64,000 bases of DNA from VAZQ01 sp963753575 (GTDB lineage: Bacteria; Pseudomonadota; Alphaproteobacteria; Rhizobiales; Xanthobacteraceae). This document shows, piece after piece, positions 58,073 through 64,000 of this stretch (positions are counted from its first letter, which is position 1; every line of letters begins with the position of its first letter). Below the pieces are notes generated by a model. The model was not told the DNA's origin. It made no database searches and saw only the letters and a list, made by a program, of their open reading frames with translations. The DNA lies in assembly GCA_963753575.1 (NCBI GenBank), contig CAVWCR010000002.1, forward strand, positions 248,001 to 312,000. Reading direction: 5' to 3'. A program made the position numbers and the translations under genes.

Positions 58073-59923
58073 CTACCGCACCTGATGCGCCGCCTGCAGA
58101 ACCGCAAGCACGTCGCAGCTCGAATGAATGAACGTGTCGATCCCGGCGCCGCGCCATTCCGCCTCATGTTCGCCCGGCGGCCCGGCGAGATAGAGCGCCC
58201 GTGCGCCCGCGGTTTTCAGCCCGCCCGCGGTGCCGGCGGCCTCACGCGCATAGTCGGCATCAGCCGCACACAGGCAGGCAAGCCGCGCGCCGGAGGCTTT
58301 GAAAGCCGCGAGCAACTCGTCTTCGCTCGCAAAGCCGTCGTTGCCGACCGCCTCGATCCCGCCGGCCTCGAAAAAATTCTTGGCGAAGGTCGCGCGCTCG
58401 GAGAAATCGGCGGAGGCGCCGAGATTGGCAAGAAAGACCGTGGGCCGCGCGCCAGTCGCGGCCAGCGCACGGTCGGAGGCGTCGCGCAGCGCCTCGTAGG
58501 GCTCGGCAAGTCGGATCTGCGGCAGCGCATCGATCTCGACCGCCACCGGCATTGCGGGCACGCTCACGCGCGCCACATCGAGCACCGCAACTGCTGTCTC
58601 GCCCAGATCGGGAAACTCGTTGGCGCCGACCAGCGCGTCTTTGCGGGTCGCGACCGCACGCTCGCGCTCAGCGCGCGCGGCGGCGACCTTGCCCTGAATA
58701 TGTCCGTGCTCAAGCGCTGCCGGGGCGCCGCCCATTGCGTCGATCTCCTGGAACAGCGCCCAGGCGGCATGGCAGAGCTCGTCCGTGAGCTTCTCGCTCC
58801 AGCCGGTGCCGGCGGTTGGATCGGCGACGCGGGCGAGGCCGGCTTCCTCGATCAGCACAAGCTGGGTGTTGCGCGCAACGCGCCGCGCGAACGCGTCGGG
58901 TAGCCCGCAGGCGGCGGTGAAGGGCAGCACCGTGATGGCGTCGGCGCCGCCGATCGCGGCCGCGAAGGTCGCGATGGTCGCGCGCAGGATGTTCACCTGC
59001 GGGTCGTTGCGCGTCATCATGCGCCAGGCGGTCTCGGCCGCGACGAAGGCGGGCGCGGGAGTGAGCCCGCAGCTTTCCTCGATGCGGCCCCACAGCGCCC
59101 GCAGCGCGCGGAACTTGGCGATGGTGAGGAACTGGTCGGCATCGGCCGCGAGGCGGAAGACGATCATCCGCCGCGCGTCATCGGGCGCGATGCCGGATGC
59201 TTCAAGCGCGCGCAGATAAGCGACCGCGGCCGCGATCACATAAGCAAGCTCCTGCGCCTCGGTGCCGCCCGCGCCGTGCACAACGCGGCCGTCGGCGACC
59301 AGCAGCGCACGGGCGAAGCCTTGCGCCGCGAGGTCGGCCGCAAGCTTTGCCGCCAGCGGACCGAATGTCGACCAGGGGAGCGCCAATCCGCCGTTGAGCA
59401 CGCTCGCGCCGAGCGGATCGAACCCGAACCGGATGTCAACATCCGCGGGCGCGAGGCCGCGCGCTTTGACAAGCGCCGCAAGCGCGAGCGGCAGGTCCTT
59501 GCTCTGCGGGCTCAGATCGAATTCGATCGCGATGCCGGCATCGAGGTGAACGCCGTCGAGCGCGCGCGCGATCGTGTCCGCAGCTGGCACAAGCCCAAAG
59601 CCATGCGCGCCGATCGCACCGGCACCGACCAGCACCAGTCCGTTGGCGCCGCCTTCAAGCGCTTCTCGCGCCTGGGCATTGGCGGCTGACGGGTCGGGAT
59701 GGTCGACGCGCGCCATCACCTGCCAGCGCCCCTGGCGGCCGGTGATGCGCCCGCCCTCGCGCGTCCCCGCATAGAGCGGTTCGATGGCGATGCGGTCGGC
59801 GCTGCGCGCCACCAGCGTGTCGAACGGCCTGCCCTTGAGCACGCGCTCGACCAGCGCGCGCCATTGCTCGCGTGTGGCGGTGGGGAATTCGGCGGTAAAG
59901 CCCAGGTGGTCGGGATCGCTCAT
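58073..59923 (-). CDS. Methylmalonyl-CoA mutase small (beta) subunit
   Basis: A 616-residue subunit homologous to the large one but without the DxHxxG cobalamin motif, so structural. Blocks are FPTATREQWRALVERVLKG, FDTLVARSADRIAIEPLYAG, VDIRFGFDPLGASVLNGG, LPFTAACGLPDAFARRVARNTQLVL and DPTAGTGWSEKLTDELCHAAW. The start at 59923 (MSDPDHLGF) matches the usual N-terminus; in-frame ATGs at 59986 and 59995 would add a low-complexity tail, and no position has a convincing ribosome-binding site. It precedes the large-subunit gene in one operon. Confidence 0.93.
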   Translation of the reverse strand: MSDPDHLGFTAEFPTATREQWRALVERVLKGRPFDTLVARSADRIAIEPLYAGTREGGRITGRQGRWQVMARVDHPDPSAANAQAREALEGGANGLVLVGAGAIGAHGFGLVPAADTIARALDGVHLDAGIAIEFDLSPQSKDLPLALAALVKARGLAPADVDIRFGFDPLGASVLNGGLALPWSTFGPLAAKLAADLAAQGFARALLVADGRVVHGAGGTEAQELAYVIAAAVAYLRALEASGIAPDDARRMIVFRLAADADQFLTIAKFRALRALWGRIEESCGLTPAPAFVAAETAWRMMTRNDPQVNILRATIATFAAAIGGADAITVLPFTAACGLPDAFARRVARNTQLVLIEEAGLARVADPTAGTGWSEKLTDELCHAAWALFQEIDAMGGAPAALEHGHIQGKVAAARAERERAVATRKDALVGANEFPDLGETAVAVLDVARVSVPAMPVAVEIDALPQIRLAEPYEALRDASDRALAATGARPTVFLANLGASADFSERATFAKNFFEAGGIEAVGNDGFASEDELLAAFKASGARLACLCAADADYAREAAGTAGGLKTAGARALYLAGPPGEHEAEWRGAGIDTFIHSSCDVLAVLQAAHQVR

Positions 59924-60131
59924 GGTGATTGGGGTTGAGGGCTGCGGGGTGACAACTTGTTCTCCTTCTATCACGTTCGCCCGCATGGTCGACATACCGA
60001 CTTCTCGACCGTGCCCTGAGCGACCTTTCGCCATCCCACGGGCCTATTGCTCCCCCAAATCAGCCTCGATATCTTTTCGCGGGCTCTTTCATTTTGTCCG
60101 ATCTGATCCAGCAACGTGGAGCGTCGATGCG

Positions 60132-61445
60132 ATGACTTCGATGGTCAACGCCCGCCCCGTGCATCATGTGTCGGATCATACGATTTGGGGTGAGGCGACC
60201 CTGCTGCAAAGCGCCTGTCATGACGCCATCAAGCGAGCGCTCGCGGATTGCGCGATCGACGCGCTGGTCACCAAATCGGCCAATGGGGTTCATCCATCAT
60301 GGGTGAAGGTCGAAGCCTGGCTGCCCGAGCGGCCCGCAAACGGCGGCGCCGCCGATCGGCGATTGCGGACAGAGTTGGAATTGCGGTTTGACGTCAAGCC
60401 CTATCGCGAGCATTCGGTGACGACGTCCGCCATCGCCCAGATCGGGCGCCGAACCATTGCGGTCGCGGAGCGGCCGAGCTTCACCGCCGAGGATGCCGCG
60501 CAGTGGGCGCTTTATATCGTCGGCAGGGCGCGCAAACCGCGGCAGGCGCGGTTTTCCGATTTTGCCGCCAATGCGCTGCTGGCGCTCGTTCCCTTCGCAC
60601 GAACGCGCTACACCAACAGGACCTTGCGGGCCTTTCGCCGGCGGATCCCCATAACCGTGCCGCGCCTGCTGGTCCTGGCGGGGCTCGCCTGCGTCGCCAT
60701 CGGCTTTGCCATGCAGGGCGACAGGCAGGATCAGCTCGATCCCGGGGCCGCGGCCCTGTTCGCGACCGCGGCCGTGATGTTCCTCGTCGCGCTGGTCATT
60801 CGCCGGCGGCGGAAGGTCATCGTCTCCGTCATCGACCGTCCCAGCATCCCGCCGCGCTACCTGCTGCGGCTCGACAGCTGGCACGCCATCATTCCCGACC
60901 TCGGCCCGCAGTTGGACGAGATCAATCGGCGCATTGTGGCGAAGCTCGAAGCCTTCGCCGCGAACGGCATTTCGATCGAGACCGAGCGCTATGGCTTCCG
61001 TTCCCCCAACGGCTATGACGAGCGCGATCGCCTGGTGATCAGCAAGGGCCAGGGTGTCGCGCATCTTCATCTTTATCGCTTTGGGAGCGACGTCTTCGTG
61101 GGCTGGGACTCCTACATCAACTGGGCGCAGTGGTCGGAGACCAAGCCGATTTCGGCGCGTGTTTCTTCAGGTGAGATGACCGAGTACCGCGGGCTCGAGC
61201 CGGGGCTCTATGTGCCGAACGAATACGATCTGATCGACTTGAACAGCCTGATCGAGGCGGTGCATCGCTGCGTCACCGTCGTGCTGAAGGCCGTGATGGA
61301 AGAGCACAAGATCGACCAGGAGATCGACTTCACCATCATTCGCGGCGATCGCGATCTCGCGCTGGACAAGGATCGCTACGACCGCCGGCAGAAGCAGGGC
61401 GGTGAAGGTGAGGCGCGCGGGCGGCGCCGTTGGCGCGTCACGTAG
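60132..61445 (+). CDS. Two-helix membrane protein of the TIR operon, unknown
   Basis: A 437-residue protein that I cannot assign to a family. The N-terminal part (about 1-165) is soluble and mixed alpha/beta. Two adjacent transmembrane helices follow (about 176-196, VPRLLVLAGLACVAIGFAMQ; about 207-226, AAALFATAAVMFLVALVI), separated by a short loop, so both large parts face the same side. The C-terminal part (about 235-437) has long helices and the phrases FGSDVFVGWDSYINWAQW and DLNSLIEAVHRCVTVVLKAVMEE. GGAG lies 10 nt before the ATG at 60132. It is 12 nt from the TIR gene, which argues for a joint function, perhaps membrane sensing or effector anchoring. Confidence 0.75.
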   Translation: MTSMVNARPVHHVSDHTIWGEATLLQSACHDAIKRALADCAIDALVTKSANGVHPSWVKVEAWLPERPANGGAADRRLRTELELRFDVKPYREHSVTTSAIAQIGRRTIAVAERPSFTAEDAAQWALYIVGRARKPRQARFSDFAANALLALVPFARTRYTNRTLRAFRRRIPITVPRLLVLAGLACVAIGFAMQGDRQDQLDPGAAALFATAAVMFLVALVIRRRRKVIVSVIDRPSIPPRYLLRLDSWHAIIPDLGPQLDEINRRIVAKLEAFAANGISIETERYGFRSPNGYDERDRLVISKGQGVAHLHLYRFGSDVFVGWDSYINWAQWSETKPISARVSSGEMTEYRGLEPGLYVPNEYDLIDLNSLIEAVHRCVTVVLKAVMEEHKIDQEIDFTIIRGDRDLALDKDRYDRRQKQGGEGEARGRRRWRVT

Positions 61446-61457
61446 AGGCCGGACGTC

Positions 61458-62933
61458 ATGTTCATTCCAACGATTCACGGCGATGCGGCGGCGCTCAAGC
61501 AGGGCGTCGTCAGGATCGAGTGGCCGAGGACGGATGCCGCCTCGTCGCCGGCGGACTTGCGGCGGCGGTTCCTCGCGCTGTTCTGCCAGGCGTCGGATCT
61601 CTGGCGCTCGCTGCCGATCGTGTGCGCATCGGTGCGGATGCGCGTGTCGCCCGATGCGCCGCCGGTGAGCTGGCATGCGATCGCGACCGACGCGGCCAAC
61701 GAAGCGCGGCTGCGACTTGCGACCGCGGCTTTCATGCGCCTTGACGGCATGAACAGTGCGAGCGTGAGCGCGCCGATGAGCGTCGAGGACTATGAGAACG
61801 AATTCATGGATGCGGACGACGACTGGATGGTGCTTGACCGCGCACCCGCCAGCAGTTCCTCAGGCGGACAGGTTTTTTCAGGCGTGAGCCTGTTCGATGT
61901 CCTGTTCGATATGTTCGCCAAGGGACTGACGCTCGGATATCGCATCGACTATCAGGCCGCGATCATGCCGCTGCGGCCGAGCCCGCGGCTGATCGGCGCC
62001 GTGATGAAGTCGGCGGCGTTCCTGCGGCGTGAGACGTCGGCGCCGGCGCGGCTGGTCGCGCGGCAATCGGCCGTTGCCGAGAAGCTCACGAATGCCGGCT
62101 ATTTCGCTGAGGAGGCGGTTCGGATTGCGCCGGAGGGGCAGGACTGGCTCAAATCCTATCTGGCGGCGCGTGTGGCCGACGAGATGCCAATCCGCGCGAC
62201 CAATGCGCCTGCCGTCGTCAGGTCGATCGACGGCGACCGCGCCAGCGCGCTCGCCTATCACATGCATCCCGATGTCCTGCTTCATACCGAGAACCTGGCG
62301 GACGCTGTGGAGTCGGTTGATGGTTTCATGGCGGCCACCGCGGTGGAGCAGCGAATGCGCTGTGAGCCGTTCTGGCGCACGGCGGGGCATGATGAATTGC
62401 GCCCGCTCGATACGCCGATCAGCGCGCTGGTCTCGAGCATGAAGGCGGGCTCCAGGCCGGGGCCATCCGGCGGGGGTGGCGGTGGTGCTGGCGGCGGTTC
62501 GGGAGATGATGCCGGAACCTTCATGTTCGTCAGCTACGCGCACAAGGACCGCGACCAGATCAAGCCCATCCTGGATGAGCTTGCCCGCGACGGCGTTCGG
62601 CTGTGGATCGATTCCGAGATTGACGTTGGGGAGGAATGGGACACGCGGCTCGAAACGCAATTGACAGCGTGTTCTGGCCTGCTCGCGTTCGTATCGGCCG
62701 ACTATGTGGCGTCCAAGCATTGCCGGCGCGAGTTGAAATTTGCCGACGCCTTGGACAAGCTGATCCTGGCGTCATCGCTGACCACGGTGCCGCTCGGCGG
62801 CGGGCTCGGCTATATCTTCGCGTCGTTGCAGTTCGTCGCCGGCGGACGCGCTGAGGTCGCCGCTGCGCTGATCCGGGCGATCAAGCTGAAGATGCCTGAG
62901 GCCGTTGCGACAAGCGGCAGTGCGCTCGGGTAG
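61458..62933 (+). CDS. Protein with N-terminal unknown domain and C-terminal TIR domain
   Basis: A 491-residue soluble protein. Residues 1-330 form a domain I do not recognise (TYR-free start MFIPTIHGDAAALKQGVVRI; helices in 120-300). A Gly-rich linker follows (about 338-352), then a TIR domain (about 356-485): FMFVSYAHKDRDQ, LWIDSEIDVGEEWD, LLAFVSADYVASKHCRREL. The expected catalytic Glu of TIR NAD hydrolases is Glu425 in CRREL. Bacterial TIR proteins are NADases or signal-nucleotide synthases in phage defence, or interaction modules. It is flanked by membrane-protein genes at 12 and 11 nt, so a three-component system is likely. Confidence 0.83.
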   Translation: MFIPTIHGDAAALKQGVVRIEWPRTDAASSPADLRRRFLALFCQASDLWRSLPIVCASVRMRVSPDAPPVSWHAIATDAANEARLRLATAAFMRLDGMNSASVSAPMSVEDYENEFMDADDDWMVLDRAPASSSSGGQVFSGVSLFDVLFDMFAKGLTLGYRIDYQAAIMPLRPSPRLIGAVMKSAAFLRRETSAPARLVARQSAVAEKLTNAGYFAEEAVRIAPEGQDWLKSYLAARVADEMPIRATNAPAVVRSIDGDRASALAYHMHPDVLLHTENLADAVESVDGFMAATAVEQRMRCEPFWRTAGHDELRPLDTPISALVSSMKAGSRPGPSGGGGGGAGGGSGDDAGTFMFVSYAHKDRDQIKPILDELARDGVRLWIDSEIDVGEEWDTRLETQLTACSGLLAFVSADYVASKHCRRELKFADALDKLILASSLTTVPLGGGLGYIFASLQFVAGGRAEVAAALIRAIKLKMPEAVATSGSALG

Positions 62934-62944
62934 AGGCGACCACG

Positions 62945-63544
62945 ATGAACAGCCGCGCCGCATCGGACTTCGTGACGCTGCTGCTGTGGCTCGTCGTCAT
63001 CATCGCGGCTTGGCGCATCTATGGCGGGGCGGTGAGGCCGCTGTTGAAGAACCGCCGGCTGGCGAGACGCGGCTTCCGTCCACCGAACTATTCGCGCGAG
63101 CGGCGCGGTTTCGGCTCCTTCGGCCTCAGCCTGCTCAAGTGGGTCCCCGCTCTCGCGGTCGTCGCCATCCTGGCCGCGATCGCGATACCGGCGTACCAGG
63201 ACTACGTCAGCCGTGCGCAGGATCTGAGGCGCCAGGCTGATCTGGGATATATCCAGATGGGGCTGAGCGCCTATTACGTCAGGCACGCCGCCTATCCGGT
63301 CGCCGCGGCGCAGAATACGAACGCGGCCGGCTTCGCGGCCGCGCTCGCTCAGCTCCGGTCAGAGGGCTATGTCTCCGACCTCCCCAGCGATCCTAGGGGC
63401 GGCACGTATTACTATCGCTCGACCGCGAATGGCTCGTTCTATTGCCTCGGCGCGAAGCTTGAGAGAAATCCGCCCGCATCGTCATGCGATACGGCAAGGC
63501 TCGGCGGCACACTCCTCGGCAGCAACTATGCGATCGGCCCGTAG
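62945..63544 (+). CDS. Pilin-like two-helix membrane protein of the TIR operon
   Basis: A 199-residue protein. Helix 1 (about 9-25, VTLLLWLVVIIAAWRIYGG) is followed by a basic stretch (about 30-58) and a second helix that closely resembles the conserved N-terminal helix of type IV pilins (about 68-88, ALAVVAILAAIAIPAYQDYV). A pilin-like globular domain with two Cys (SFYCLGAKL ... SSCDTARLG) follows. The prepilin cleavage site (G-F/T-x-x-E) is absent and the helix is internal, so it should not be assembled into pili as a normal pilin. GAGG is 8 nt before the ATG. It is the third gene of the operon. Confidence 0.8.
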   Translation: MNSRAASDFVTLLLWLVVIIAAWRIYGGAVRPLLKNRRLARRGFRPPNYSRERRGFGSFGLSLLKWVPALAVVAILAAIAIPAYQDYVSRAQDLRRQADLGYIQMGLSAYYVRHAAYPVAAAQNTNAAGFAAALAQLRSEGYVSDLPSDPRGGTYYYRSTANGSFYCLGAKLERNPPASSCDTARLGGTLLGSNYAIGP

Positions 63545-63574
63545 CGCATTCGACGCAATGCGACTGCGTCAAAG

Positions 63575-64000
63575 TCAGGCTGCCGGCGCGGCGCCCTCCT
63601 GCATCGCCTGCCACACCCGCGCGGGCGTCGCCGGCATCGGCACGTCGCGCACGCCGTAGTCGCGTAGCGCATCCACGATGGCGTTGATCACGGTCGGCGG
63701 GGCGCCCACGGTGCCGGATTCGCCCGCGCCCTTTACGCCGATCGGATTGTTGCGGCAGCGGTCCGGCAGGTCGTGCATGTGGAAGGCCGGCAGGTCGTCG
63801 GCGCGCGGCATGCAATAGTCGAGGAACGAGCCCGAGAGAATCTGACCTGACGTCGGGTCGAACACGACGTGCTCGTGCAGCGCCTGGCCGATCCCCATGG
63901 CGAGCCCGCCGTGGATCTGCCCCTCGAACAGCAGCGGATTGATGATGATGCCGGAATCGTCGACGCCCATGTAGTGCGCGATCTCCACGTGGCCGGTGTC
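63575..64000 (-). CDS. C-terminal part of a CoxL/xanthine-dehydrogenase-type molybdenum subunit
   Basis: 141 residues are inside the window; the gene continues past the right edge. Typical end blocks of the molybdopterin-binding large subunit are visible: VEIAHYMGVDDSGIIINPLLFEGQIHGG, AMGIGQALHEHVVFD, SGSFLDYCMPRADDLP and GVKGAGESGTVGAPPTVINAIVDAL. The Glu of GAGESG is the catalytic base in this family. Aerobic CO dehydrogenase, aldehyde or purine oxidases share these blocks; the substrate-deciding region (for example AYRCAR-like loop) lies outside the window. Confidence 0.9.
   Translation of the reverse strand, partial: DTGHVEIAHYMGVDDSGIIINPLLFEGQIHGGLAMGIGQALHEHVVFDPTSGQILSGSFLDYCMPRADDLPAFHMHDLPDRCRNNPIGVKGAGESGTVGAPPTVINAIVDALRDYGVRDVPMPATPARVWQAMQEGAAPAA

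Noticed and set aside
62945..63544. A genuine type IV pilin
   Set aside because: The pilin helix is internal, an extra transmembrane helix precedes it, and the prepilin peptidase site is missing; no pil genes are nearby.

Overview
The window is GC-rich DNA from an alphaproteobacterium, most likely a Rhizobiales member of the Bradyrhizobium/Xanthobacteraceae kind. This rests on the nitrate-assimilation layout (nasT-nasS, nrtABC, nirA, flavoprotein, nasA, single-domain globin), on orphan TctC/TAXI binding proteins, on Rhizobiales-type small families (TIGR03808, TIGR03809, DUF3750, DUF6494) and on adenosylcobalamin-dependent methylmalonyl-CoA mutase subunits. These family names were recognised by eye; no database was searched. 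No rRNA, tRNA, CRISPR array or transposase was seen.

Layout. 1-9.9 kb: small-molecule catabolism and transport (two paralogous cupins, a secreted hydrolase, an HtrA-like protein without a full catalytic triad, an SsuBC/TauBC-type ABC pair, LLM oxidoreductase - TctC - zinc alcohol dehydrogenase, HdeD-like membrane protein), with a small island at 5.1-5.9 kb. 10.0-29.1 kb: one long minus-strand nitrogen block in transcription order nasT, nasS | FAD/[2Fe-2S]/heme-b membrane oxidoreductase, 11-heme cytochrome c, Tll0287-like cytochrome, globin | nrtA, nrtB, double-ATPase nrtC, nirA, flavoprotein, nasA, cysG. 29.2-36.7 kb: enoyl-CoA hydratase, two TctC proteins, UbiD, TAXI protein, dihydroxyphthalate-decarboxylase-like protein. 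36.9-40.9 kb: aspartate dehydrogenase, then ECF sigma factor, anti-sigma factor and subtilase. 41.3-51.3 kb: mixed metabolism (old yellow enzyme, DMT exporter, glycosyltransferase, asparaginase, pyroglutamyl peptidase, MeaB, large alpha/beta hydrolase). 51.3-52.2 kb: non-coding, with inverted repeats and a dense row of hairpins. 52.2-60 kb: lipoprotein, SGNH hydrolase, Uma2 nuclease, methylmalonyl-CoA mutase. 60.1-63.5 kb: a compact three-gene operon with a TIR-domain protein and a pilin-like membrane protein. The right edge holds the end of a CoxL/XdhB-type molybdenum hydroxylase subunit.

How the nitrogen block works together. NrtABC imports nitrate, NasA reduces it to nitrite, and NirA reduces nitrite to ammonium with siroheme supplied by CysG; the flavoprotein is the likely electron donor. 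NasS senses nitrate/nitrite and sequesters NasT, an ANTAR RNA-binding antiterminator. The sequence shows the cognate RNA leader (two hairpins, then an intrinsic terminator) upstream of nrtA, and a second leader of the same design upstream of the FAD/heme-b gene. Each leader begins just downstream of a TGGCAC-N3-GC-TTGAA box spaced like a sigma-54 promoter, and a third box lies before nasT. The multiheme redox module is therefore probably part of the NasST regulon. I regard this module and the TIR/pilin-like operon as the two candidates for undescribed biology.

Other notable items are a 74-nt CTAG-ended palindromic element in three copies (one supplies the cysG stop codon), tandem repeats inside a 5' untranslated region, and the hairpin row at 51.8-52.1 kb.
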